64,000 nucleotides of DNA from Monocercomonoides exilis (Eukaryota; Preaxostyla; Oxymonadida; Polymastigidae), in NCBI GenBank assembly GCA_001643675.2, contig LSRY02000013.1, positions 1,738,501 to 1,802,500 of the forward strand. The letters run 5' to 3'. The position numbers were made by a program, and so were the translations under genes. Below, piece after piece: positions 1 to 11,400 of this stretch (positions within the stretch are counted from its first letter, which is position 1; every line of letters starts with the position of its first letter). The notes under the pieces were generated by a model, which saw nothing but the letters and a program-made list of their open reading frames with translations, ran no database searches and was not told the DNA's origin.

Positions 1-35
1 TATATTTCAATTAAAGTTAAAGAAAATCAGCAAAA

Positions 36-422
36 ATGATTTCATTAATATTGTTAATTTTGAAGAGCTTTTCTTTGCCAGAAGAAAGTGAATTAGATGA
101 AAGCGGAATTTGCGAAAAATGTATTAAATATGTTACAAAATTTCACGACTACTTAATAAATAGCATAATCGATCCAATGGAAACATCTCTTTTGGAATCT
201 GTTTGCGAGCATCTTCCATCAACTGTTAAAGAATCATGTACAAAAGTTGTTACTGAACAAGCCGACAAAATCAGAGCCTCTGTTGAAGAAAATTTTGAGC
301 CAAACGCATTTTGTCAAGAAAAGGTTTGAACGCTTTGAATTTCAATTTATTGAATTTTGAAATATATTTATTTATTTAAGAAATTATGTAAAACCACGCT
401 TGATGCAGATTTTATATATTAA
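36..422 (+). CDS. Secreted saposin B-type domain protein, two exons
   Basis: Exon 1 is 36..323 and exon 2 is 381..422, separated by a 57-bp GT-AG intron at 324..380. The protein has about 110 residues. It opens with a hydrophobic signal-like segment (MISLILLILKSFSLPEE) followed by one saposin-like domain. The six-cysteine pattern is visible: CEKC, then a VCEHLP cysteine, then an ESC cysteine about ten residues later, then FCQEKKLC. The last cysteine appears only after splicing, because unspliced reading stops just inside the intron; this strongly supports the intron. Saposin-like proteins bind or permeabilise membranes, and single-domain secreted forms in protists include amoebapore-like antibacterial effectors. 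Which role applies here is not visible. The ATG at 36 is the first in frame. The gene sits at the window edge, so an earlier 5' exon cannot be excluded. Confidence 0.8.
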
Positions 423-546
423 AAGGTGAAATCTTATAAGCATGACATTTTATGTTGGAAACATTTTCAGTCACAATTGATTTTATTTGAATTTTTATCA
501 TTTCCATTTAAAAAAAAAAATAATTACATCAATAAAATAATATAAT

Positions 547-551
547 AAAAA
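547..551 (-). terminator. RNA polymerase III T-run terminator of tRNA-Trp
   Basis: On the minus strand a run of five T begins three bases after the discriminator base of the tRNA. This is a typical pol III stop signal. A longer T stretch lies about 20 bases further on. Confidence 0.7.
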
Positions 552-554
552 CTT

Positions 555-627
555 TGACCCCTGAGGGAATTGAACCCCCAACCTTGAGATCTGGAGTCTC
601 ACGCGCTACCAATTGCGCCAAGGAGTC
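555..627 (-). tRNA. tRNA-Trp (CCA anticodon)
   Basis: Read on the minus strand, all four arms fold. The acceptor stem is 7 bp (one G-U), the D-stem is GCGC/GCGC, the anticodon stem is TGAGA/TCTCA with loop CTCCAGA (anticodon CCA, which reads UGG), and the T-arm has five pairs with loop TTCAATT. The internal promoter B box reads GGTTCAATTCC. The gene has no intron and no encoded CCA end; position 555 supplies an A discriminator base. Confidence 0.97.
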
Positions 628-897
628 TTACTTGGTTCTGAGCTTTTTCGTTTTCGTATTTAAATTGATTACATAATCATATTTGAGAAATAAAAATAAA
701 TAAAATAAGGATTTTTTTTCGATTGTGTGTTAAAAGTCTTTTGATTTTGTTTCGATTTTGATTATTCGAAATTTTTACTTGACTTCGCTTAAATTTTTTT
801 ATTTTTTATTTTTGGAGATATGAAAATTATTTTCTTTTTTTTTTTTGAAACATTTTAAATATTTTCTTTTCTAATAAGGAAATATTCAAAAAAGGTT

Positions 898-935
<38 letters not shown>

Positions 936-1029
936 GTGTTTCAGCAAAATAAAATTAATTATTTATATTTCTTTTTTTATTCAAAAAAAAAACAAATAAT
1001 TAATATATATTCATTATCACTAAAATTTC
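628..1029. other. AT-rich intergenic DNA with a T36 tract
   Basis: No coding sequence is visible. The stretch upstream of the tRNA contains an uninterrupted run of about 36 T at 899..934 and several shorter T/A runs. Confidence 0.7.
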
Positions 1030-1436
1030 AAAATACAGTTTGTGCAAAAAACACCGGACATCGCACAAAATACCGGACAAGTTCGATTTCACAATAACCA
1101 CAAGGGGAATAATTCTGTTGATTTTCCTCAAAATATATCTCTTCAATACAAACTCAATTGATAAACGAGACTTTCAGAATAGCTTCATTTGTGCTCAGAA
1201 GAAATTATGATTCAAATCTTGAGAAACTCAAAATCCTATTTCTCCGAGAATTCAAATATCATTTTTTCTGAGCACAAATGAAGCTATTCTGAAAGTCTCG
1301 TTTATCAATTGAGTTTGTATTGAAGAGATATATTTTGAGGAAAATCAACAGAATTATTCCCCTTGTGGTTATTGTGAAATCGAACTTGTCCGGTATTTTG
1401 TGCGATGTCCGGTGTTTTTTGCACAAACTGTATTTT
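1030..1436. mobile_element. Foldback MITE, family A, copy 1 (~407 bp)
   Basis: Almost the whole element is one inverted repeat, with arms of about 190 bp pairing around a centre near 1233. The outer ends read TACAGTTTGTGC inward and are perfectly complementary. Each arm carries two CCGGACA motifs about 19 bases apart near its tip, as expected for transposase-binding repeats. No open frame of note lies inside. A diverged second copy is at 62049..62429. It is non-autonomous; no cognate transposase is recognisable in the window. Confidence 0.88.
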
Positions 1437-1981
1437 TGATTCATTTATTCTCAAAGAGATTTTTGAAAAAAAAATCTTTTTCTTCTTTTAAGTTTGAAGA
1501 ATAACTGTTTTTTTATAAATTATTCTATAAGGTGCAAAATATTTTTATATTAAAAAAAAACAACGTTTTGTATCAAACTTTTCATCCCACCTTATCATTT
1601 CAAGTCTTTCATTCCTATGTCGAAAAAATTCAGAAAAATTCAAAAATTGAGAAAAATAGTTGGAAGAGTTGAATGGAAAATTATTCATAAAGCAAAACAT
1701 TTCTTCCCGTGTAAAAGGGAAATTATGTGCATATTCAACATTTATTTTTTTAATGCGAAAAAAAATTGACTTTTGAATTTATGATTCTTTTACGAAAATG
1801 AATAGTTCATTTTAAAAATGAAAAATCTTCTATTCTGTGCATGAAAAACTTATGTTTTGTTCACTTCGAAAACTTAAATTTTAAGTCACTTCAGAATTCT
1901 TTGTTCTTTCAAATTTTAGAAAAATATTCCTTGTGTAAAAAATGATTATATCATTTTTGACAATTGAAAATATGGGGAGAA
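1437..1981. other. AT-rich intergenic DNA, no gene seen
   Basis: Short A and T runs only; no coding frame, RNA gene or repeat recognised between the family A element and the next inverted-repeat element. Confidence 0.6.
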
Positions 1982-2422
1982 CCTCTGTGACCTGACAAGT
2001 CACTTGAAGCCTCGTCTGTCACGAAAAAAAAAGTTTTTCGATTTAATATAAATATTAAATAAACTATTACTAAAACTTCAAAATACTTCTCAAAGCATTT
2101 TGCAAAAGATTTGTTGATAGCATTTGTAATATCTGTTCGTTTTTACTCTTTTGTCAGTGACGGTCAATGACAAATTGTGACAAAAATATTCCTCAACTGA
2201 CATTTCGTGTCAAAAAAATTAAATATTGGGAACTTGATCACAAAAATAAAAAATTTGATTTTTTCAAAATAATAAGAATTATTTCATGAAGATTTTCTAT
2301 TTTTGTTATTATTGTAATTATGAATTATGAAATCGTATTTAATAACCCATTTTGGCAAATCATAAATATCTTGTCAGTCATTTTGTCATTTTTTTCATTT
2401 TTCTCTTGTCATGTCACAGAGG
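1982..2422. mobile_element. Putative TIR element, family C (~440 bp)
   Basis: The ends carry an 18-bp inverted repeat with one mismatch: CCTCTGTGACCTGACAAG at 1982..1999 and its complement at 2405..2422. The interior is AT-rich with several further TGTCA/TGACA motifs and no coding frame. It ends eight bases before the family B MITE at 2431. Only one copy is seen here, so the element call rests on the terminal repeats alone. Confidence 0.55.
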
Positions 2423-2430
2423 AATAATTT

Positions 2431-2690
2431 GTGGTGATTATTTTTGAAATCATGCCATTTTTCGGTGTGTGGATGATTTTGAAAATTTTTTGTTCTCAGT
2501 ATTATTTTCATTAACAATTTGAAAAAAATTTTTTGTGGATAAAAAAAAACCGATGTTGAATAAAAATAAGAAAATATCAATTCTAATCATTGTATTATCA
2601 CTATGTTGAAAACTTTAACTGATAATTTTCTCAAACATTCATTATGAAAATATCTATCGATAGAATTTGATTCCAAAAAGAATCACCCCA
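2431..2690. mobile_element. MITE family B, copy 1 (260 bp)
   Basis: Terminal inverted repeats match the family consensus GTGATTATTTTTGAAATCA at the left and its diverged complement at the right (AATCACCCCA end). Length and ends agree with the three other copies at 38314, 38752 and 62451. This is the most diverged copy. No coding capacity. Confidence 0.8.
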
Positions 2691-3845
2691 TATTTTATTT
2701 TTTATTGATTCGAAAACGAATGAAATCAATCAGAAAAAAAAAAATTTTTTTTTTGAAAAATTTTAACATCGAAATGGAATTTTTTTATTAATTTCAAATC
2801 ATCAAAGAAAGAATTGTGTTATTGAAATTATTTCAATTTCAATTTTTGTTGTTATTTTCATATTGGATTTGAATCATTATTAGAGAATTGAATCAAAAAG
2901 AACGTCAAAAAATGTTTTTTCACATAATATCTGGAGAAAGTGAATAATTTTTTTGAATGTTATTATCAAATATTATTTCAATATGCAAAACTGTTATTTT
3001 GAATAAAAAATTATCAAGAAATTTGTATTATTTTCATTTTGGTTACAAAAACTGAAATTTTGAATGATTTTTGAGTATGTGACAAATAGAAATTAAACTA
3101 TAACACATTTGAAGGAAAAAATAGATTTTAAAGTTATTTTTTTTTTTTAAATTTTTTTTTGTCTTTATTCAAAAATTATATAAACTATTGATCCTATTTC
3201 AATTTCAATTTTCTTTAAACACCTTTTTTTAAACCACAACAAGTCAAAAATATAAAATAACTATTATTTTTATCATTTGTTTGGTTGAATCGAAGGCAAA
3301 TTCCCATTTTGTTGAAACAGAAACTATAAAAACCTCTGTTTAAAAGGTGATTTTTTAAGAGAGAACTTTATTTTTCGAGTTATAACGATTCTTTTTTTTC
3401 ATTTATAATATCAATAGTTAATGAATTATCAAATTTGCTAAGAACTTCCGTTTGGTGACATTTTGAAAAGAGAATAAAAACACAAGATGAAATTGAGGAG
3501 AATTATCAAAACACTGGAGAGTTTGCACAATCATTGTTGTGTTTGCTTTTTTAAATATTATTGTTTTTATTTTCTCAATTCACATCCATTAATAGAAAAA
3601 AAAATCCTTCATGTTTCAATTTTCTATTTTCATATTGAACGTTGTCTGAAATCAAACCTCAGAAAAAAAAAAAAAGAATTCTTCCCAAATCTATTTGGGA
3701 ATTTCATGAAAAAAAATGAAGAAGCAAGGGAATCATTTTATCTCAAAATCAAAAAAATAACGAAAAACGACAAAACAAAATTCACTCACAAACGCTGAAT
3801 GGACATAAACAATAAACAATGAAGCAAACAAAAAAAATATCAGCT
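2691..3845. other. AT-rich intergenic DNA, no supported gene
   Basis: A 103-codon frame at 3487..3798 is composed of Lys/Phe/Ile-rich low-complexity sequence of the kind AT-rich DNA gives by chance, and is not called. Nothing else is recognised. Confidence 0.6.
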
Positions 3846-5257
3846 TCAGCAATAAATAATATAATTTTCCATATTCTTAACCAAAAATTCACTGGAAAAT
3901 GAATCTTCGACTGTGCAATGACGAAATCCCATGATGGAATCTTCATAGCCTTCTTCCTCCATTTTCTCAAATAATTTTCTCTTCACCTCTTTTCGCACTG
4001 CCTCCTCGCTTTCCACTCTTCGCTTGTAATTAACCATTTCACAGAGTTCACTGAAAAATTCAAAATATCTTTGAATAGGGTAATCAATGACATTTAACCT
4101 GTTCATTTCTTTCAAAAAGAGTTCAACCGTTCCCCCTTCCACCAGATAATCGATGTGTCTAATGTTTTTCATCATCTTTAAGAACATATGAAGACAATCC
4201 CCTAAAAACTGAAATTGATTATGTATTGATGCTGCACATATTCTTGTAATCAAAGTGATCAGCGCACTGATATTCTCATCCTTCTGCAACGCTCCGCAAA
4301 CAATCAATTCTTCAATCGCTTCTATCCATTTCTTTGTAATGTGCACTCCTTTCGTTTCTTCTCTGCTCATTTCATTTGTAGTTTTCTTCCAATTTATGCT
4401 TCCCATCAAATCTTCCAGCTCTCTTGCTGCCTCTCTTGCGAAATGCAGTTCATTCACGATCACTCCTTCCAAGCTGTCATCTTTGTGTAATCGGCTTATC
4501 AGAAACATCCAAGCAGACAGATAGGCGAGTTGCGTCAGATTGTGATGTTCTTGATGATATTTAACAATTTCAAATATATGATCAAAATACATTTCTTTTT
4601 CTATTTTCTAACATTTGAACAAAGAATAAAATCACAAAATAGTTTGAATTGAAAATACAAAAATCACACTTTATATTTATTAATATCGCTCAATGCAAGC
4701 AAAGCCATTTCCACTTCTTTCTGAGATTCCTCGTTTTCCTTTTCATTCGATGCAAATTTCAGCAAGCAAGGCACACTAATTGAAAATAATTCTACGAAAA
4801 TTTCAGTGGCAGCAAGCATAAGATAGCTTTCACAAAGATCAATCAGAAGCTTTTCGTTCTTTTCTTCTTTTTTCTCATTTTCATCAATTATCATCTTATG
4901 GATTCTTTCGATCAGCGAAGTATCATGAAGCTTGCAGAACAAATACCCAACCAAAACTACCCCATATCCCAAATGTTTCAGCAATAAACATGCATTTTCC
5001 ATTGATATTTTCCTTTCTTCAATCATTTTGTCCATTTTGTTGAACAAATCTTTTGTGAAAGTCCAATGAATTGCATTTCCATCCATTTCATCAATCATTC
5101 CATTCAATTCTTCGATTTTCTGCTTTTGATCTTCCTCGCTAAGCTGTTTCAGTTCAGAAAGCAATTCTTTGATGTAAAAAATATAGAAAAAATTCGATAA
5201 TCAAAAATTCAAATGCAATGGCAATTGAAGACCTGTGAATTTTTTTGTGCTGTTCGT
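3846..5257 (-). CDS. Five-copy helical gene family, copy 1 (start codon ACG)
   Basis: Three exons on the minus strand: 5257..5233, 5166..4670 and 4607..3846, with introns of 66 and 62 bp, giving about 427 residues. Exon boundaries were fixed by comparison with copies 2, 4 and 5. The protein looks all-helical and charged. Shared motifs include SMENA.LLKHLGY, DLCESY, VPCLLK, KEVEMALLALS, a YHQEHHNLTQLAY motif at the start of exon 3, and VNELHFAREAARELEDL. I do not recognise the family; an armadillo-like helical repeat fold is only a guess. Oddity: the codon aligned with the ATG of copy 4 is ACG, and no in-frame ATG lies upstream before a stop. Translation must begin at a near-cognate codon or from an unseen exon, or the copy is newly inactivated. 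The rest of the reading frame is intact and ends in TGA. Confidence 0.75.
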
Positions 5258-6886
5258 CTCCCAAAATTTTGAAAATACATCGCAGTCAGAAAACAGCAAC
5301 TATTTTTCCATTCACGTTGAAAGTTCACATGATTGGATTGAAGAAATTGGCGAACAGATCAAACTCAAACAGAATCATAAAAAATGTCAGCTTTCACACC
5401 ATCGGTTTTTGCATTTCCATTGGCTAGTATTTGCAGAAAACGTGATGTTTTGTCTTTTTTCTTTATAAGTTATGGATGAAATGATTGAATCATTTTCTTT
5501 GAATTGGAATATCAACCTGCAAGATGGGAGATAGATGAGTGAATTTGTCATGCAAAATGGGATATATTCTTTCCTATGTTTTCAATGTACTGGAAAAGCA
5601 ATTTTGGAAATCGACAAGATGTTTTTGGAGATTGGTTAATCAATAGAAATACAATAATAACACGATTTGATGAAAATATCTGTTCGTTTGTATTTTTCAT
5701 TGTTCCATTGATTGTTACGATATTTCTATCTGTTATCTGTTTGGACCTCATGACTCATCCAATTTTCTCAAAACTTTCAATCTTTTCTTTTCAGATAATA
5801 AAGATGAGAATGGGGATGCTATGAATTTCGATTTTGGAAAACAGATTTTCATGAACATGGTTGTGGAACAACTCAATTTTCTTTTGAGCAAAAGAGAAAA
5901 ACATATTCAACTGATATTTTATTTATTGAAGATGAATAGAGGACAGAATTCTATGAAAAAGAAAGTTTGGACAAAAAAGACTGAATTTTGTGACACAAGG
6001 GAAGGGAACAGTTTGGAACGGTTTTGGACAAGGAAAGTGACGGGAAATGTGGAAAGAGGAATATTAACAGCGAAAAAAGACCAAGAAAGGAATGCAAAGC
6101 AATGTGATTGGACTTTGGTTCAAGTAATATAACGCCAGCCATCTTCTGCTTTGGCAGTCAATAAGATGTGCCTGTGGTTTTTAGAAATATGTTTTCAGCG
6201 AAGCACAGACGTTTTTTCATCAAGCTGTTAGGACAGGGGAAATGAAGGCCAACAGATTCTGCTCCAGCTCATGCCTTTGAAAGGACAACAAAACTTGAGA
6301 GGATTGCTTCAATCACCATCCATCTAATTTCTTTTTTGGGATTTGATAAACGAGCAGAGAGAAGTCTTGGAACTTCAGCAACAGACTCAAAGTTGAAAAC
6401 AGAACTCGAAGAAGTCAGAGGCCAAGCAGAAATTGAATGCGCAGAATCAGAGGAGGGAGCATGCACATGCAAAGCAGCAGTGCCAGATAAGCGCGGAAGG
6501 AGGTTGTTTCCAGACTCTATCTCGATGCCTTGAAGCAGAAAATATCACATTAACAGGAACACCAACTACACTGCCAACGACTCAGACTCATCCACAAACA
6601 CACAATACAAAACACCAAACACCCCAATCATCCCTTTCCTGTGGCACACTTGCTCAATCGCACACATCGCATCCCCCAGAAAAATCTACGGAACACTTTC
6701 CTGCAGCACAACCTCCCCTATCACAACAAACTTGTCCATCCTCTTTCTCTCTCAGTGTCTGTCTTAATTAAAATGAAACAACACCCAATCCTTTGCCAAA
6801 CATTTATTCCCTCCCTCTTCTCTTCTCTTCTTTTCACTCTCTCTGAATTTGACTCTCCCTAATAAACATGATGAATCATCATCCGG
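5258..6886. other. Intergenic region with decayed coding remnants
   Basis: Mixed composition, less AT-rich than other spacers, with several overlapping short frames in both directions (about 60-110 codons) but no coherent protein. The minus-strand gene at 6887..8346 ends just beside it. Part of the region may be transcribed 3' sequence of that gene or a relic of an older gene. Confidence 0.4.
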
Positions 6887-8346
6887 TCATATTTTATCTC
6901 TTCCACAATCGGCTTCCCCCACAATCCGCTCCCGCTCTGCACACAGCTCCACCAGCTCCCCAGTCACCATCATCTTCACCAGATAGTCACTCCAGCTCCC
7001 ATGCGCACTTTCTCCAGCCAGCATTGAAAGCCTCAAATGCAGTCATCCCTCATTCAGAATCTGCTCTTCCTATTTTTCTCCAAATCAATAGAGCTGCCCT
7101 CTTCCCCTTGTTCCTCATTCGTCACCAAGCCTTTCTTCGACATTTCCTCCTGTTCCTCATCTTTCTTTCCTCCATCTGAAGTTATGCCCAAAGACCCATC
7201 TGCTGCTTCTTCTTCTGTTCTTGAAATCTCCTGTTGGATTCCATCGACTGAAAAAATACTGCACATTTCAGGTTCCACTGAATGATGCTTGTCTGAATCT
7301 TCATCCTCCTTCACAAACCTCAGCCGACTCAGCCCAAGTGTCTCCACAACCAGCGGCGCCATCGCTTCTTCCAGCTTCCCCCGGTTCTCTTTGATTCTCT
7401 CCACAAACTCTCTGTGTGCTGTCGGATACCCACATTTCTCCTCATTCCCATCACCTCCCTCTTTCCCTCCATCTTTGCCTCCATCTTCTTCTCCCTTTTC
7501 TTCTCCCTCTTTGTCTCCCTCTTTGCATCCCCTTTCTCCTTCCTCTACTTCTTCCCGCTCCTCCAGCACAGCCAGTGCAATCGCTGCTGGTGACAGAACC
7601 ACATCCTCCATCCTCAGCCCCGCAGCATCCAACCCTTTCTCCACAATCTCCCCCACTTCACACACTGCAATCCCTCGCCCCATCACTTCGTCGTCCAGCT
7701 TCACCACCACACGCCTCGACTGCGGCGATCGCGACACCAGCCGCGCTATCGCCGACGGCAGCAGCGACGGGTCAAACAGATTGTAGATCGACGGGAACGC
7801 ATTTTCATCTGCTGCCGCAAAGATCCGCTTGCTCCCCGACTTCGCGCCCACCGATGCTGCAAGAGTGGGAAGCTGACCCACCAGCGGAACCGAAAGCATC
7901 GCAGAAAGCGCCACATCGTAAGCGCACGCAACACCCCCATACTTCACCGCTCTCCACGCCACAACACATCCCTCGAAGCGTCTGTTGCTCCCTCAGTAAC
8001 AACAATCTGTGATTTTCATACACCCCAGCCGCCTCTCGATGTCGTCCATCGCTCCGGTCGATGTGTATGACGCTGCCACAGCAGATGCATCCGAAGGGTC
8101 AATCGCAGGTGCTGATGATGGCTTATCATCTCCTGTCACTTTCTTCTCTTCGCTTCTCCTCCTCCGGAATTCTTTAGCAGACGAAGAAGACGAAGGCGCT
8201 GAGAGAAGAGACGACTGCTGCGCTGCCCTGGAAACAAGAAGCTTTTTGAAATAGGCTTTCGTGTCATACAACAGCTCCAATGGATCCACAAACACAACGT
8301 CCACATTCGGATCAGAAAGATCAACCAGCTGCAAAATCTCGCAGTT
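6887..8346 (-). CDS. ATP-grasp-like protein, partial multi-exon model (possibly IQCH-like)
   Basis: The exon 8346..8024 joins the exon from 7981 through a 42-bp GT-AG intron (8023..7982). This restores the frame RRLG-RFEGCVVAWRAVKY. The frame then stays open to 7054, but coding-looking sequence in another frame runs from about 7030 to a TGA at 6887 (ending ERERIVGEADCGRDKI). A further intron or frameshift is therefore needed. The segment VVVKLDDEVMGRGIAVCEV resembles the nucleotide-binding strand-loop-strand of ATP-grasp proteins, including the IQCH type; this assignment is tentative. A Glu/Gly/Lys-rich insert follows. The 5' side continues: the acceptor may be at 8346 or 8378, and an 18-nt microexon (8445..8428) flanked by AG and GTAAGC lies upstream. 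The true start was not found. Confidence 0.5.
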
Positions 8347-8446
8347 CTCGAGCGATGGGAACAGATGGAACAGGGTTTCTCAAAAAGTTGAGTTGAAATT
8401 AGAAGATGAAGAAGAAGAAATGCTTACAATGAATGAATTATCGTTC

Positions 8447-11400
8447 TGAACCAAAATCAGAAGAATTTAATGAGAGGAATATGAAAAGATCAATTCAGAA
8501 ATGGAGAATGAATCAGTTGCTGTTATCTGTTCAATCTGTTTGATTAAGGCAAAAATCTCACAGATGCCATGAGGTATCAGAAAGATTCCACAAAATGTGT
8601 TCCACTCAGATCTCAAAATCTGAATTCTGTCAAGCTCTTGTTCATGATGAAAAACATCTTCTCTGGTTTGTGGCGTGTTTTCTTGCCTGTCTTCATTCCC
8701 CTTTCGAAATAAACTGCATTTTCAATTCCTGCATAAAATATCATTCCTCAAGCAAGTTTCTTTTTTTCCATTTCATTTTTCTCTTTATCTCTCAGGCTGA
8801 CGCAATTGATGAAGAATTCACAACAGATGAAATTGATCTAGATGAAGAAGAAATTGTTTGATATGTTGTTGATATGTTTGAAGCAGAAGAAGAAGATGAT
8901 GATGAAAGAATAGAATTTCAATGATAAAAAGCAATGAGAACAATATCTCAAAAATCCAAAAGATTTTAAAAGATTGTTCTTTCTCACCTATGTGAAAATA
9001 CGAATTTTCAAGCTTTTCTTGTTGAAGAAAATTATTTATGTTTTGATCATCACTTGATTAAACTTTATCAGATTGCATTATAAATTAGATTTTAATAACT
9101 GAAAACATGCGTTGTTTATTGCAACAAAATGTTTTTTGACTTCACACGTATTTCAAAATGTGAACCCATTTAATTTGGATTTTTTCAATCATGAAAAGAT
9201 CTTCAGATGTGCTTTATTCTTTTTAAAATGGAAATACCTGAAGCATTATATTTTCCACCATTTTATATAAATACAATTAATGTTATTTTTTAAAAAAATT
9301 CATTAGCAAATTTTTTTTATTGTCAAAAAAATTTCCAAAAAAGTGAAAAATGCAAACAAAAAAAGATGAACCAACAAAAACAAATAACATATTTGCTAAA
9401 TCAAAGTTAAAAAATTGCTTTTTAGCTGGAATCCGATAGGAAATGACTGATTTTCATATTCCATCAAAGAGAAAACATGAAAAATGAATATTTATGAAAT
9501 TCTAATGATTATTGATGATTTTCTTATTTCAAAATGAAAAACAAAAGGATAAAAATTTTCCACAAGGAAAATATAGCTATTCAATGTTATTTTCAACATT
9601 TTTCGTATTTTTATTTACATTTCAAATTTGATTTGTGAAAAAAATTTTTTTGATTTGAACCATTAAAAATGTTCTGATAACTGTAAAATCCAGATAAAAC
9701 CTTATTGTGAGAGCAGCATCGAAAAAGAAAAGACCAGAACTACTCCATTCTTTTTTGCGATGGAGATACAGAAACAAAAGAATTGAAAGCGAGGGCTTGT
9801 TCAACAGAAGGAGCATTGTCAAATCCTCATTTTGCCGGTGCAGTTCAACAGCCAGAACAAACAAAAAATTCATTAGAAAGGCAACACATAAAAGTAGAGT
9901 CCGCCAGCGTTCCCCTTTTGAACAGTCAGAGCAAAGCTGCTGTCAACAGCGAAGCAGATGCTAATTCCTTTGACAAAACACCACAAACATCGTGCTCAAC
10001 AATAGAATATTCCTTTGAGTGCTCCATCATATTTTTTGCCAACATTATCTTCAATAGTCAATGTGTTTTATTTGCCTTTCCAAGTGAAGCCAAAAAGATT
10101 TCATTGATTTCATCAATTTTCCAAATCTTCATTCCATTCCATTCCGATCTGCATTCTTCTTTGAATATGTTTCCATTTTCATTGCAGCTTTATCAGATTT
10201 GTCGAAAATGCATTGGTTGCATTTTAACATTGAAAAGCAATATTTTGAACATCACTTGAACATCAACCACGTGACATTCATTGTGAGGTTTAAATCGTTT
10301 ATTCGTAAATTCTATTCAATTTGCTTTCTCATTATCCATCATCTTTTTAGATATTTTGACACGAGATATTTTGAAGATGCACCAATTTTATTTTTTTGAA
10401 ATGCACACAATTTTTATCAGAAAAGCGCTGGCTTTGGTGAGAATTTGCATTGATGGGAATTGCTTGGGAAGAAAAGATAACACCATTGGGGCACAAGGAA
10501 GAGAGCGAAGAAAAAGAAGAAAAAGAAGAAAATTGAAAAGAAAATGAAAGGATGAGGTTGATGAGAAGAAGAAGAAAGAGATGGAAGCAGAGCCAATGCA
10601 GAACGGAAAGCGAAGAACAAGAGATTGGGAAGGAAGAAGAGGCGGATGGAGTTATTAGTGTTTTGCAATGAGAATGTTTAGCTGGCAAAGAAGGGCAAAT
10701 TGCGATTGTTCATGTTTGCAGATTAATATTGATTTTTTTGAATGATGAAAAATTGAAGAAATGTGAAATATGAGAAACGATTGAAATTAGTTTTTTTTTT
10801 TCATTTATTTTGGAAAATGTATTTTTGAGTTTTAATTACAACATATGAAATTCTTTTTGTTTGTTTTTTTAAATCTTTTGGAATTTTTTCTTTTCTTTTT
10901 TTAAAAAGAATATGAGAAGAGAAGGTTCAAATTGCATGTTCTCTCAATTGGAATAAAGGATTTCTTGAAAGGCATCTTTTTTCTGAAAAAAAAGCAGATG
11001 AGTATTTTTGAATAACAAACATTGGCTGTTTGTATCAATTGGACAAATATGCAAAATTGAGAAGGAGCAAGAAAGCTGGGGACGAATAAAGCAGAAGATG
11101 TTGTTTGGATGTTTGGAGCAAAGAAGCAGAAGAAGAGTTGAATGAGAAAGAGAGGAAATGAAGAGAAGAAGAGGGAAGAAAAGAAGAGGAATTGATCGAT
11201 GAAATGATGTGAAAGTTGGAAGAAAGTTATGAAGGGAGAGCAGTTGAGCATCAGACAAGTGGAAGAAAGAGAAGGTGGATGAAGAAAGACTCATCATTTT
11301 AGAACAATTGGAAAGGATTCATTTTATAATTCGAAACAACACATTCAAATGGTGATTTTGAAATCATTTTTTTTGGATGAGAGATTTTCACATTTTTATT

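Noticed and set aside
1259-1444. A 61-codon frame inside the foldback element.
   Set aside because: It is wholly contained in one arm of the inverted repeat, and there is no matching open frame in the second copy.
1030-2690. CRISPR-like or satellite repeat array.
   Set aside because: The repeats are inverted termini of discrete elements, not regularly spaced direct repeats, and the genome is eukaryotic.
3487-3798. A 103-codon + strand frame.
   Set aside because: Low-complexity Lys/Phe/Ile composition typical of chance frames in AT-rich DNA; no splice sites or conserved motif.
7289-8012. Ser/Pro/Leu-rich + strand frames opposite the ATP-grasp-like exons.
   Set aside because: They are complements of Glu/Gly/Lys-rich coding sequence on the minus strand, which has frame continuity across an intron.
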